Positions 47,351-59,696 of a DNA stretch of 64,000 nt are shown here, in pieces. The stretch is taken from the NCBI RefSeq assembly GCF_020379485.1, contig NC_063444.1, positions 1 through 64,000 of the forward strand. Reading direction: 5' to 3'. The DNA comes from Brassica napus (taxonomy: Eukaryota > Streptophyta > Magnoliopsida > Brassicales > Brassicaceae). The translations under genes and the position numbers were made by a program. The notes beneath the pieces were generated by a model, which was not told where the DNA came from, made no database searches, and saw nothing but the letters and a program-made list of their open reading frames with translations. The number at the start of each line of letters is the position of its first letter. Position 1 is the stretch's first letter.

Positions 47351-48284
47351 ATGTCAACGTTCAGTGGAGATGAGACAGCACCTTTCTTCGGCTTCCTTGG
47401 CGCTGCCGCAGCCCTCGTCTTCTCCTGTATATTCCATTTTCACTGGTCGCTCTTTTTTTTTTTCTTCTTCTGAATTTTTGAGATGCTAACGACCTGCATT
47501 TGATTTGACCTTTAGCCAACCTCTTCTCAACTGAATCACACATTCTTGAACAGCAGCTTTAGAATCTGAGATTTTTCTATTGTTTTTGTTTAATTTATTA
47601 TTGTTGGCAAATTTGGTGACTGCTTCTAATTGCACAAGTAGAGATTTACTTTGTTACCATCAAGTTAACGTACTTGCTTTCCATCCAAGGCCAGAATGTC
47701 GATACAATTGTCATATCTAATAGAATACACTCTTTGACTACTAGGCATGGGAGCTGCATATGGGACCGCCAAGAGTGGTGTCGGAGTGGCATCTATGGGT
47801 GTTATGAGACCAGAGTTGGTGATGAAGTCTATTGTCCCCGTTGTTATGGCTGGTGTCTTGGGTATCTATGGTTTGATCATTGCCGTTATCATCAGTACCG
47901 GTATTAACCCCAAGGCTAAATCTTACTACCTCTTTGACGGATATGCACATCTCTCTTCTGGTCTAGCTTGTGGCCTTGCTGGTCTTTCTGCTGGAATGGC
48001 CATTGGTATCGTTGGCGATGCTGGTGTCAGGTTATCTAATCAATTCATGGCCTCTCTCTCTCTCTCGTTTAGCTTTTCTCATTTTGTAATATATCCCATC
48101 CCCCTCGTTTGATAAGCAACTTTTCCTTTTTTTTTTTTTTTTTGATGGCAGGGCCAATGCTCAGCAGCCAAAGCTGTTCGTTGGAATGATCCTTATCCTC
48201 ATTTTTGCTGAAGCTCTAGCTCTATACGGTCTCATCGTCGGGATCATCTTGTCCTCCCGAGCTGGTCAGTCCAGAGCCGAATGA
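47351..48284 (+). CDS. VHA-c3: V-type H+-ATPase subunit c (proteolipid)
   Basis: Three exons (47351-47426, 47745-48030, 48152-48284) give exactly 164 residues, the standard plant length. Four hydrophobic helices are present: [17 protein letters not shown]; then [20 protein letters not shown]; then [20 protein letters not shown]; then [20 protein letters not shown], which contains the proton-binding Glu. The protein forms the rotating c-ring of the vacuolar ATPase. Sequence is almost invariant in plants, so the paralogue name rests on position (remembered order At4g38910, At4g38920 = VHA-c3). Start ATG follows 'gttggaa'. No lesions. Confidence 0.97.
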
Positions 48285-48860
48285 GGAGGAAGAGCTTGTC
48301 TTCTTCTTCTTCTTCTGCGTCATAATCATTCTTTCTTTTGCTGGTCTCTTCATCCGCCCAGATCTTCTTATATTATTTTATCAGGTTAGTTGAGACACAG
48401 CAGTGGTTCCGCTACTCTGCTCTGCTTCATACTCTTGTTGTTCGTTTTCACCCTTTGTGTGAACCTTGTACGACTGATTTTTCTTTTTCTCTTCCCAGCA
48501 AGATGCTACTGTCTGTGAGAGACACCCCATCTATTATTCTATGTTTTGTTATCTGTCCAAGGAAAACTCTATTTGATCTTTGTTTATCAAACCTATGCTG
48601 CTTTATTTGAATTATTCTGGGAATTGGAAGTGTTGTCTTCATATGTTATTTGTTGAGAGAACTGATCACATATACACATGATACACACAAATTTTTCATA
48701 TTATGTAATTAGTTTTTCCAAAACAGAAGCTTGACTGTAAATTTGCTCAACAGATACAAATAAAAACACTGATTGAAAAATATATGTTTTACACACAACG
48801 TTGGCTCCGAAGAAAAGACGCAAAGAAGATACATATACACACTGTTACAAGAACAGATGG
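48285..48860. other. Convergent 3' flanks of VHA-c and kinesin genes
   Basis: The VHA-c 3' UTR begins with a CTT run (48,300-48,316) and probably extends to about 48,640. The rest is the 3' flank of the minus-strand kinesin. No gene is seen. Confidence 0.5.
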
Positions 48861-51800
48861 TTAGAAAAGCGTAGGGATGCTTTTTCTCCAGCTACGCGAT
48901 CTCTGAGCTGTCAAGAAGGAAGGAGGGGTGAAGGCCAGACCAAACATCTCCTTCATGGCTCTCCCTTGCTCAGCGAACCTCACAAGCTTCGCTACAACAT
49001 CTGCGCTTTCCACAACCTGACTCATGTCCTTGGGATTGCTCCACAGCTCGTTCACGAGTTGTAAACGCCTGCGTTTGGAGTTGACAGCAATCCCAAACTT
49101 GTGATAGATTCTTCTCCTCTCTTCTCCTGAAAACCTTTTCCCCACGAGCTTGCTCAGCATCATTCTCTCCCCGTGAAGCGCCTTCCGGCTTTTGCCAACG
49201 CCACAAAACAAAAGAGTAAATACAAATGCCAAACGCTTAATAAAAACACCAAAAAGAAGTATCCAACCTTGAAGCCAGTGTTAAGGTTTCTCCTCCTTCC
49301 AAAGTTTGGTTTCCCTGAGAGAAGCGAGCTTTCATAAACAAAAGTCTTCTTAGCTCCACCCCAATGTAGATTGAATCAGCCTCATCATCTCCTTTGAAGA
49401 GCAAGTAGAAGTATGTTCTATGCGCCAAAGAGACGTTACAGGTTTGCCATAGCTCAACAATCTCTCGCCGCTGTCTCTCAAATTCCATGTCCATAATGAC
49501 CAGACCAATATCCCTCCCCATTTTACCAGAATCGTCATCAGTAATCGACACCTGATTGAAAGTAAGTTGTAATCTACGAAGAAGAGAACCCACTAGTATA
49601 TATATATATATAAGCTCACCTGGCCTTGACGCTTAGCCATCTCCTTAAGACCATCAACGAAAGTCCGGATGCTAGTAATACCTCCCTCTTCTCCCAAGGG
49701 GGTTCTGCTGCTCTGAGTCTCAGTGGAATCGCTCCCGCAAGAAGACAGCGAATCATTCCTTGACACACTAGAACCCAACTCTAAACCAGAAAACACAATC
49801 TTCTTGTTCTTGTGACTCTCTTCTTCTGGTCTTCCTGTCCCTAGGTTTTCAGGTGGAGTGCTCGTGCCTGGCGCGGTCTCTCTGCGGTTCCAGCTTCTCA
49901 ACCTCACGTTTTGGCCTACACTAGCGTCCTCACTAGGGCCTAAAATGTTCTTAGGTTCTGCTCTTTTTTCGTCTTTGTGGTTGACTGTAGCTGATTCCTC
50001 AATCTCAATGCATTGAACTTCTCTGCAATATTCTTCTGATGGATCTTCTGAACGCGTAGGCAGCTCTTCATCATCATCATCCTCAGAGTGAGATGAAGCT
50101 CTTGTTATTGACATCCCATCTGATATGAAGTTCCTCTCTAAATCGATCACGCCTGATGTCTGTGACACTGAACCATCCTCCCACTTGTCTATGTGCTGCG
50201 GAGTTCCACACTTCAACAGAAGCAAAAATAAAGTGAATTATTTGTTGCATAAAGTGAAATTGTGGGAGGAGCCAGAAAAATAAATACCTTTGAGGCCTCA
50301 TCGAGTTCAACCATTCTCATGATATCTTCAAGCCGGGATTGAGCAAGATCTCTCTCTTCTCTCAACTCTGCCATCTCCTTTTCCATCTGCATTCAACATT
50401 ACACCTTAGTTTAGCATTAACCCAACCTGAAAAGGAGATCTATCAAAAGCACAAACCTTTTGTATATGAAGATTCTTCTTCCTCACCGTCATGGCACAAT
50501 CACATTTAGAGGCAGGCGTGGCAGGGGTTCTCAGCTCGGTCTCGAGCCTCGCAAGCTCACGCTGTAGTTGCTTCAGCAGGGCCTTGTCTGACATAACGAC
50601 GTTGATCCGGGCCTTTGTGGTAACTTCCTTTGCACAGCAAGCAAACAAGAGAGTGTTCCTCGTTAGCTCGACGTGACTCCTCGCTGGGCTCAGAGTGCAG
50701 ATGATGGCGGTTCTTGAATTACCCCCCAAGCATGGCTGTAGAATTCGTGTGAGCTTGGAGTCTCTAAAGTTGATGTGCCCTTGCCTTCCCTTACTACATA
50801 GATCACTCAGTGGTTAGACAATCTAAGTCAAGTTAATCTACTTCAGCATGCGTAAGACAGCAACTTATATAAGGATGTATTGTTTACAAACCTAAGTTTA
50901 CGGATCACTGTTCCAAGAGTAAGCAAACTTCGGTTGATATGGCAGCCTTCCTTGAGTCTCGCACCAGCTGACATCGCCGGTGATGCACGCTCGCTTCCCG
51001 CCAGATCTATGAAGTTCTGCACGTTAAGGAAGAATAATGAACACGGTTGTTAGAGAAACATAACACCCCAGGATCCAACAGAAAGAAAGGGTTGTTGGTG
51101 AGAGCATACCACACTTGCCATGAGGGTGGTGGAGTTTTCTTTGTCTAAGAACTCACGAGCAGAGCTTTCAACCGTCTAGAATATTAGCAATACAGTTGAG
51201 GTCCAAGTTAAGAAAGAAAGAATCTTTGGTATTTAAATCCAGTGACAGATTGATAAGAGTTTAACCAGTTTGATAATCTGATGAGATCTGGAACTTCTCT
51301 CATTTAATGAGGTTTCACCAATCTTACGTTGTGCTGCCAAAATTATAGAGACATGTAAGTTACAACATTAATCTGAATAACAATCTGATTTTCAGACCAA
51401 TATTATCATGTGGCCACTTCATAGTAATGCAAAGTGATTTTTGACTCTTTTGGGGTTTTTACCTTCACAGACAGATAGAAGGTCCTTGAGATGGTTCCAG
51501 TCTCGCAGAGTTTCCTCTGTGGCTTTTTCAACCACTGTCCCTTTCTGGTAAGAACCAAGAAAAGAAAGATTCAGACAAAATTTACAAAACTAAAAAAGCG
51601 CTCAGTAAAGAAATTTGACATTAATTTTTTTACCTCAGGATCGTCTCGTAGCCTAAGGGATGTACCATCGGAGCTAAGCAAATCTCGGATGGCCTCATTG
51701 TAGATCTCTATAGCTGAAAATTTAACGGAAAATGCTCTTTCTTCATGCTACAGACAGCATCCAGATTTAATTAGTATTGGGTGCAATAGAACAAACAAAA

Positions 51801-52616
51801 AAAAAGGAGGGTTGATATTATATTGGGAAGAAGGGTGAACCTGAAAAATGTAGTCAAAAATGTCAGCGACAGCAAACTCAGTAATAGCAGACATGGTGTA
51901 AGTCTTTCCGCTACTCGTCTGGCCATACGCAAAAATACTACCTGTCAAAACGGTTAAGAGTAAATTTGAAGAAGTGAGCATATATGGGTTTCATTCCATT
52001 GATCACCCAACAAAAATAAAGGAAGATTAGGTACAATTGATTCCTTTGACAACAGAGAGAGCGATGTCCTTGGTTCCATTCTCGTAAACATGTCTGGTGG
52101 GACATTCACCTCCGTATACTCTATCTGTCACCACACCACAAAAAGGAAATGGGAATCTGAGTCTGACATACAGTACAAGATGAAAGGGTGAGATATATAA
52201 ACGTAGTTGTCTAGAATATCAAGGCCAAAGTAGAGGTTGAGTTCATATAAAAGGCTGGTGCCTACTGGTAAAATATCTATCTGTCATCTTAAACATGGAC
52301 TATAAAAATAAGTTCATATCCAGTGATGCTGGTGAATCTCATAATCAGGAGGGCTACTACCTATTTCGTTGGAAAATCTTATATATATATAGAAGAGGGA
52401 GGGATGAAGAGCAGTATAAGCTCTATAGTTACCAAAAGAATAAGCAGAAGGAAAGTTGGAGGATTGGCGCAAGGTGTTTCTTCTGTACAAGATGGTGGTA
52501 TCATTGAGACATTCCCAATCCTCCGTAGGTTCGTTAGCGGCAATCTCTTTCTGGTTAGGGGGCCTCAATCTAACCAGAACCAGTATCTTCTCTTCTCGGG
52601 CGTCTGTCTTTTCCAT
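48861..52616 (-). CDS. Kinesin-7 family motor protein
   Basis: Thirteen exons join in phase to 822 residues: 52433-52616, 52035-52124, 51841-51941, 51634-51747, 51463-51544, 51266-51333, 51110-51175, 50892-51016, 50457-50793, 50288-50386, 49620-50210, 49268-49551 and 48861-49188. The N-terminal motor has IAVRLRP-like [13 protein letters not shown], the P-loop [11 protein letters not shown], switch I NERSSRSH and switch [10 protein letters not shown]. Coiled-coil segments follow ([12 protein letters not shown], then [20 protein letters not shown]). The C-terminal domain ([16 protein letters not shown], then [16 protein letters not shown]) is the DUF3490 region of plant NACK-type kinesins. Such motors act in mitosis and phragmoplast function. 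The remembered orthologue is At4g38950. The start [10 protein letters not shown] is chosen because it lies just before the motor; the true N-terminus could extend slightly. Confidence 0.93.
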
Positions 52617-53282
52617 ATCTTCTTTTGGTGTTTTCTGCTTCAACAAGTCAGCTACCATAAACATGAAACATGCCAGTATAAAAGGAAAAGCATTTTGCTC
52701 TGCTGAAAGAAAGAAAGAGAGAGAGAGCATTCAGTGAACCAAAACACACGAAATAAAAGAGAAGACGATGGTTGTTGTTGTTATAATTAAATAAACACAA
52801 GGCAGTTTAGTTTAGTTAAGAAGGTGGCCAACCTCAACTGAAGAAAGAAAAGAGATAACCGACTACTATCTATCTGTAATGGCCACCCACTACGCTTTGA
52901 AAGACTTAAGTAACGGTTTACCAATCTAAACATTGTTAAAGTATTCTAGACATTGAAAAGTGACTTGATTTTTATAATATTCTAGCTAGTGACAAGCAAA
53001 GAAAAAAAAAGAGAATGACTTTTGAGTTTAGTATTCATATATAATATATAAGTCTCCTTCATCATCAGTAGAGAGACGACATTGTCAGACAGAAATGCGC
53101 GTTTTTAAGGTATATGAGAGAGATAGATTCGAGTTTAGTTTAACAAACAAAACAATAAAAATAGCAGAGGGTAAAGTGAGAGTTGTCTTCTTCTTACAGA
53201 AACGAAGAAGAAGAAGAAACAAGAATGTGAGGGAGGTTGATTCTTCGAATAAAAATGAAAACTTGGTGTGAGAGAGAGACAC

Positions 53283-53313
<31 letters not shown>

Positions 53314-53597
53314 TATTTATTTAGCAGCCAGCCCAGTCCACTCTCTGCTAGATTTGGTTCTTCTTCTTCTTCAGTTTGCATTTCCAAATAATCGGTTACA
53401 AAAGTCATCAATTAACAAACGTTTTTCGTCTTTTTCTTACATGTCTCATTGACACGTGGCGGTCCACGATTGGTTTTTTTTTTTTTTAATCTGATAAAAA
53501 ATATATATATATTTAATATATGATGCCCAATATCTTCTTTCCGTCATCATAATACTACTTTTTATGCTCTCTGTTTATTATTAGTCCTTTATTATGA
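52617..53597. other. Upstream region of the kinesin gene
   Basis: It contains GA and GAAGAA tracts, a (TA)n run at 53,297-53,317, a CACGTG G-box at about 53,452 and poly-T. A leader intron is possible. No other gene is seen. Confidence 0.45.
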
Positions 53598-53605
53598 CAT
53601 GCATG

Positions 53606-54103
53606 CAGTGCCGGACCAATCTTTTATATTGCCCCAATCAAAATTTAAAACTATACCCTCATACATGTTTTATCAAAATCACAAAACAGTATAAAAAAAT
53701 AATTTAAATTTTCATTAAAAAAATCAAATTTCATAATATGTTCATAAAAAACATTGATATAAAAACACTTATTGCTGAAATATAGATCTTCTTGCATTTT
53801 TCCCTGCAAAATCATCCATTAAACTCCTATAGTCAAGTTTTTCGACCATAACAGTCTCAATTGTTATGTTTCTATTTTAGAATTAGGGTTTTAACTATTA
53901 TCTAAAATATAAATTTACTAATATATTTAAAAAGTTTGACAAATATTATTATAACTAAATATGTTCAATAGATAATATTTTAACAAAATAATCTACAGAT
54001 TTTCTTTTTATGTATATACTAATAATTTTTTTTTTAAATATACCTCACTAATTTGGATGCCCTAATCTTTGGCTTGGGTGGCTTCCCCTCAAGGCAGGCT
54101 CTG
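53606..54103. mobile_element. hAT-like non-autonomous element with 8-bp TSD
   Basis: A perfect 8-bp duplication CATGCATG lies at 53598-53605 and 54104-54111. The ends are CAGTGCCGGACCAATC and, in reverse complement, CAGAGCCTGCCTTGAGG. The interior is AT-rich and non-coding. The ends resemble those of the element at 20,885-21,255, so both probably depend on related transposases. Confidence 0.85.
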
Positions 54104-54111
54104 CATGCATG

Positions 54112-54409
54112 TGGAATTATATAGATTAACGTATAGAGTTACGAATAATAATGTTCTGAGACCAACGTGAGCGTCCAAGTGGTCCGGATGTTAAACATAA
54201 CCATCTATAGAGATAACTTCATCAATATATATATATATATATAAATATCAGAAAAGAAAAACTTATTAAAAGGAGTAGCTAATGCAAATTAACCAGACAA
54301 AATAAAATGTTTTTGACATATTTATAAGGACAACCCAACTCAAATACAGATGCAATCAAAACATAATCTGCCTTCGTCTCCAATTTCACAGCATCATTAA
54401 TTATTCTCT
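54112..54409. other. 3' flank of the aldolase gene
   Basis: AT-rich DNA with a TA run (54,225-54,242) and the probable 3' UTR of the minus-strand aldolase. No gene is seen. Confidence 0.45.
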
Positions 54410-56444
54410 TCAATAGGTGTAGCCTTTGACGAACATACCCTCCTTAGCCTCTTCAGACTCACCTTCTCCTGTGTATTTTCCAAGCTGAGCCAACGAATTG
54501 GCCTTGGCTCTACCCAATAGAGTGGTCTGAGCTGCGTTCACGTTCTCAGCTCTGCCTCCCCATGTTTTCAAACATGTGTTCTGCAGGGCACGTGCGTATG
54601 AGAAGGAAACATGCCACGGGTTTGGTGCTTGGTTCATCGCGTTCAGATTCAACGTTGCCTCCAACTCGGACTGTCCTCCGGACAAGAACTGCAAAACCAA
54701 AACAAAAAAACTTTACTTCCACCTCAAGCAACCAAGATCTAGGGTTCTCATCATAAGCAATTTTCATCAAATCAAGCAATATTTTGATTTTTATAGATAT
54801 TTTTATACTATGTGAAGTGAAGAGAGAGGAATAGAGCTTGCCATGATTCCGGGGACGGCCGGAGGGATTCTGTTGCGGAGGAGTTTAAGGGTGTAGGAGG
54901 CAACTTGTTCAGGAGTAGCTCTGTCTTTAGACTCGGCTCCGGGAGTCACCATGCTCGGCTTCAGGAGGATACCTTTGTACAAGATGTTGATATTTTAACA
55001 CAACTTGATAATATAAGATAAGCAGCTCCATATACTTAGCTAGTAATACCTTCAAACATGACATTGTTCTGAGCAAGGTAAAAGAAAACCTCAGCCCAAA
55101 CCTTCTCTGCTACTTCGTAAGTCCTGTCAATGTCGTGTTCTCCGTCCAACAAGATCTCTGGCTCCACTATTGGAACCAATCCACTGTCCTGAAAAGACAA
55201 AAAAAAAATCACAATCTGCGTGTGAAATAATAGCTTTAAAAGAATCCGAGTTGACCTGTTGCTTGAAAGAGAAAGCAAATGTGTTTTACCTGTGAAATGG
55301 CAGCGTATCGAGCAAGCCCCCAAGCAGCTTCTTTAACAGCTAGAGCAGACGGACCGTTGGGAATGCTCACCACAGTACGCCTAATCAACCATCAACACAA
55401 AAGTCAAACAAAAAAAAAACTCAGCCGAGAGGAAACATTTTGGATAGGAGCAGAGGGTACTATACCATTTGGCGAAACGAGCACCCTGTTGATAGTAAGC
55501 AGCGGTTCGGGAGGATAGACCATCGAGCCCTTGGCACCATGACTCATTGTTAGATCCAACAAGTGGGACCAAACCCTACTTCCATAAATAGATACAACTC
55601 GCTTAGCTTCCTCTAATCAAGCACCACGTTAGGTACATATATAAAAAATAAGCATGCACTTTAATTAGTCATACCTTGTCGACTTTGATACCGGGGACGA
55701 TGTTCTGCTCGACGAGGACGTCGACCATTTTCTTGCCTTCGGTGGTCGACTGATACAGAGTCTCCTCGAACAGGATTGCACCGGAGATGTACTGTCCGAG
55801 TCCTGGTGCAGAGACCAGCAATGTCCTGTATGCTTGTCGGTTTGCCTCAGTGTTCTCTAGCCCTATCGAGTCCAAACGCTTCCCGCAAGTCGCGTTCGAC
55901 TCGTCCATCGCCAAGATTCCTCGTCCAGGAGACGCAATTGTTTTCTGCTCCCAACACCATAAAACATCATTATTATCGTAATTCGAGTTATTTTATACTA
56001 ACTTTTATCTATGAATATGAGCTCTTACATTAACAAACATGAACTAAAATCAACCCAAAGTCCCAACTAGTGAAAAAATGGTTGTGAAAAGAAAGAAAAG
56101 TTAAGACTACAAATTATTAAAAAAAGAACTGAAAACAGAACATAATTAATTTTGTTAGGCATTCCAATTCAAAAGATCAAAAGAATAAAAGAAGTAAAAA
56201 ACCTTTATGTATCATGCAGATAAGACACGTGACAAAGAAGAGGATATGTGTGGGTGGGAGTACTAACCGCTGTCTTGACAAGCTCATCCGCGTAGGATGA
56301 AGCGGCACGGACGGCAAGGGAGGTGGCGCGGTTACGTAGGACGGCGGCGGCGGAAGATGGCTGACGGAAGAGAACGCTTTGTCCCTTGACCCACTCCGAT
56401 TTGTCCAATACAGGAGATGCCTTGAGGAGTGAGGTTGATGCCAT
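54410..56444 (-). CDS. FBA2: Fructose-bisphosphate aldolase, class I, plastid (FBA2-like)
   Basis: Seven exons (56268-56444, 55675-55944, 55466-55575, 55290-55380, 55050-55188, 54842-54972, 54410-54688) give 398 residues. Residues 1 to about 47 are a Ser/Arg-rich plastid transit peptide ([26 protein letters not shown]). The class I aldolase core follows: [55 protein letters not shown] with the Schiff-base Lys, and [19 protein letters not shown]. The enzyme makes and cleaves fructose- and sedoheptulose-bisphosphate in the Calvin cycle. The C-terminus is VKGYTY. The intron between exons 6 and 7 starts with GC (ATG|gcaagc) instead of GT. The remembered orthologue is At4g38970. Confidence 0.96.
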
Positions 56445-56700
56445 CTTTTGTTAAATTTTATCTCTTTCTCTTCTCTCTGCCTTACTTTGGTTTATTTGAG
56501 AGACACACAGTGGCTTATGATGACACACACACCACCACCACCTTATCTCTGAGGACGAGGAGCAACCTCACTCTCTCTCTTTTGGATTTATATATCTTAA
56601 TCAGATCAGTTATTTGAGGTTCTTGTGGCCTTGCCAATTACACTCCGCCACGTGGAACGTAATCTTGTATCACTCACAATTCAAGAAAAATACCACATGG
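56445..56700 (-). promoter_or_regulatory. Aldolase promoter with I-box, TATA and palindromic G-box
   Basis: Reading away from the aldolase start: GATAAG I-box core on the minus strand (56542-56547), TATA-like 'tatataaat' (about 56,586-56,597), and the perfect palindrome CCACGTGG (56648-56655). G-box plus I-box is the common light-response arrangement of photosynthetic gene promoters, which fits a plastid aldolase. Confidence 0.65.
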
Positions 56701-57708
56701 AATCGTCTATGCATGCCATGCCCATTATTTACATGTTTGCTTCTTTTCTTTTCTTTTTTTTGTAAAATGTTTGCTTCTTTTCTTCATTTTTTTTTTTTTG
56801 CTTATACGGGAAATAATTGAACAAGTACCCAAAAAGGCAAACATTCGTTCATGACATGATATACAGCGTTACAAAAAAAAGAATATATTTTTTATGCTGT
56901 TAAAAAAACCCTCTAAAATTAATAAGTAGCTCCGTGTGGACCATAATATTATGTACTTAATGTATTTACATGTTATCATGATGTTGAGCTCAAAGACAAA
57001 CGCATCATATCAATTACAATTAGTGGCAACAGCTTATATCCTCTAGACTATATTTGCGAAGTGATTTTGCCACATATCCTTTCTACAATCAATTTCACAA
57101 AACAAATATGACATGTTTACTGAAATTGATGATATGGCTTCCGGAAAAATATGACATGAATAATTTCATTTAATATTGATTTATATTTTTGGTAAATTTA
57201 TTAGAATATGCTAATAATTCATATATTACATTTAATATTGATATTTCTTTTTGATAATTTTTTTTTAAAATATGGTAATAGCTCATACATCATCTATAAA
57301 ATAAATATATTCATATATAATATTTCAAATTTCGAAATATTATTATTTTTTGTATAATTATACAATTTATATAATCTCACCGCGTCTCTTGACAATCATC
57401 TCACGTGCCACGTGTAACATATACAATGGAGGTTCTTTGGATTAATTCCACTAGAGGTTTTCGCTACGCTGGGTACCGAAAGAGAAGAGGCAATCGGTCA
57501 TACAAAATATGTGTATCTCGAATGACGAGTGGAGACAAGCAAAACGAGTGGAGACAAGCAAAACGATAACTAATAATTACTTTTCGAGTTTAGAGCCAAA
57601 GATGCGTCTGAAAGTTAAATTTCTAGACAAGGACTTGTGTGAATCCATGCGTTTTCTCAAGGCTGATGTTGAGTACGTATGAAGATTTCAAGAGATTGTC
57701 AAGTTTAT
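56701..57708. other. Spacer between aldolase promoter and Harbinger-like element
   Basis: AT-rich DNA with two adjacent CACGTG boxes at 57402-57407 and 57409-57414, and a perfect 19-bp tandem duplication (CGAGTGGAGACAAGCAAAA, about 57,527-57,564). A 26-codon frame from 57601 (MRLKVKFLDKDLCESMRFLK) is open but could not be identified. Confidence 0.45.
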
Positions 57709-57958
57709 TTAGACCATGATTATAAGTGGTTTCTTAGTGGGTTTTTAAACAAATGACATCATTTAATTAAATCAAAATTAAATGATACTGCAATAACCGA
57801 TCCTTAATATGGGTTTTTGGTTACTGATCCTTAAGCTTTGAAAGACCACACGTGTCGCTCAACCCTCAATTTTAGTTTTTTTTTTTCATTTTTCTTTTCT
57901 CTTTCTGCGTTATTCTTCGTCTTCCCTTGTCATCTTCAGAATCTTCTCTACGGATTTC

Positions 57959-58711
57959 ATGATGGGAGGAGTTGCAGCCATTGTCGCCAAATCCGCAGCT
58001 GCTCCAATCGAAAGGGTGAAGCTTTTACTCCAAAACCAAGGCGAATTGATCAAAACAAGACATCTCACAAGACCCTACACCGGTCTAGGTAACTGCTTCG
58101 TTAGAATCTTCAGAGAAGAAGGTGTTTTATCCTTCTGGAGAGGAAACCAAGCCAACGTCATACGTTATTTCCCTACACAGGTTTGATTAAAAGTGAAAGC
58201 TTAATCTTTAGACACTTTTGAGTGTTGTTTTGTGTGTTAAGAGACCCGTCTCAGCAGTGGTCATTCCGGTTACAGCCAGCTTCTTCCAGGTTCGTATCTG
58301 AGATTCAACACATTCCAATTCCAATATACCTTGGGAAGAGGTTTGGAACTCAAAGATGTTTGCTTTGTTTTTGGTTGTCTCTCTGCAGTGGTTCCTGCTC
58401 CTGTTGTTGTCCGAAGACCAAAGCCTATTCGTAAACCGAGAGTGACTTCCCCGGTTCGAGGTATGCTCTTGTGTTCTTTTCTCTACATGTGAATCAATGA
58501 GTATATGTTGAACAGAGAGTTGACTGTGTGTTTGATTAATTGTGCAGCTTCTGGATCAGTGGCTATAGTTCAGAAGATGACAGGTTCGTGGGTCTCAAAG
58601 GGAAGGACTTCAGAAGATGTATAGGTCGTGAGAAGAAGAAGAAACGTAGCCTTTAAAGGTTACTTCAAGACCCAGCTTCACCGTATTGCTTATAAGCATT
58701 GGCTTCACTAG
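57959..58711 (+). pseudogene. Captured ER-type ADP/ATP carrier (ER-ANT1-like) fragments
   Basis: The block 57959-58180 encodes the first third of a mitochondrial-carrier-family protein: [20 protein letters not shown], then [11 protein letters not shown], then [17 protein letters not shown], ending exactly at a GT donor. The block 58649-58711 encodes AFKGYFK fused in frame to QLHRIAYKHWLH and a stop, that is, the start of exon 2 joined to the extreme C-terminus with about 190 residues missing. Both parts fit Arabidopsis ER-ANT1 (At5g17400, from memory) better than mitochondrial AAC1-3. The parent carries ATP/ADP at the ER membrane. This copy lacks most transmembrane helices and is not a transporter. 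It is not part of the surrounding conserved gene order, which supports capture. Confidence 0.8.
58241..58648 (+). other. Unidentified exon-like fragment inside the carrier pseudogene
   Basis: Between the two carrier blocks lies non-carrier sequence with splice-like junctions ('ctctgcag|tggttcc', 'ttcgag|gtatgc', 'gtgcag|cttctgg'). One reading gives VVPAPVVVRRPKPIRKPR, then after splicing SGSVAIVQKMTGSWV, in which VQKMTG recalls the VQ motif but lacks its Phe. Another frame of the last block reads WISGYSSEDDRFVGLKGKDF. I cannot identify the source. It looks like a second host fragment, inserted within the first. Confidence 0.5.
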
Positions 58712-59696
58712 TCTCACTTGCATTCCAATGTGTTGTTTTTATTAACAGAATCATTTTAAACAAATGAGGATAGGGGGAAATTGTTGATAATTCTTGTGCA
58801 GATACATTTGTTATTTCAATGGCTCTGTGGAAGCTTCAATGGTTCATTGGTTCTGATGAACTGAGATTCTTGGAAGCTTCAATGGCTCTGTCGCATGTTA
58901 AAAACGATGGGTCTGTTTCATATTTCTGTTTCATGTTCTGTTTCAACGTTTCAATGTGGCATGTTAAGTTTGTATGTTTCAGTATTCATGTTTTATGTTC
59001 AAGGTCGTGTGATCGTTTGTTGTATGTTTCATGTTGTTGTTCTGTTTTGGTAATGAAATGCTGTTTCTGTTTTGCTCTTGCAGCGTTCTTATTCAATGCT
59101 CCATGAAACAAGATGGTCACTTGTAGGTTGGTGAATCTCGCCTTGTCAAGCCGGAAGAAGAGAGAGCGGTGACAAGGTGAAGCCGGAAGTGGAGACAACG
59201 GTGAAGCTACGGCTGAGGTGGTGAAGCCGAAGGAGTACAGATGGAAGTTGGGCTAGTATCATTTTCTGGTTTTGATTGTTTGGTCTCTGGAGTTATATCA
59301 TTCATAAGAGCGATTAGGAGGTGTTTTTGGATTATGAAAAAGGGAATTGTAATTGATTAATATAAAGAATTGTAGTTGTTATATTTGAGCTCAATTCATG
59401 GAATTGGATCAAACCTATGTTAAAAAAAAAGAAATAATTAAAAGAAATGTTAAAACTTGTTATAATGTTAAAACTTGTTACAATTTTGAAAAAGAATTTT
59501 GATTTATTAAAAAATTGGTAATTTGTATTTTGTGATTTAAAAAAAAAACGAAACCCTAAACCCTAAACATAAGCTTTAAACTTCAATCTTTTCATAATAT
59601 AACTTTAATCTTAAACTTAATATTTAATTATTTTTAAAAAATCTTATATCAAATTTAAAATCTAAATTTTAAAGCTATACCCTAAATATCGCCAAT

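Noticed and set aside
57601..57681. Small 26-codon gene (MRLKVKFLDKDLC...)
   Set aside because: Open but short, with no recognised match, promoter or splice continuation; kept only as a note in the spacer entry.
58819..59106. 95-residue plus-strand frame inside the Harbinger-like element
   Set aside because: Built from a local repeat ('gaagcttcaatggctctgt') and low-complexity T-rich DNA; no domain.
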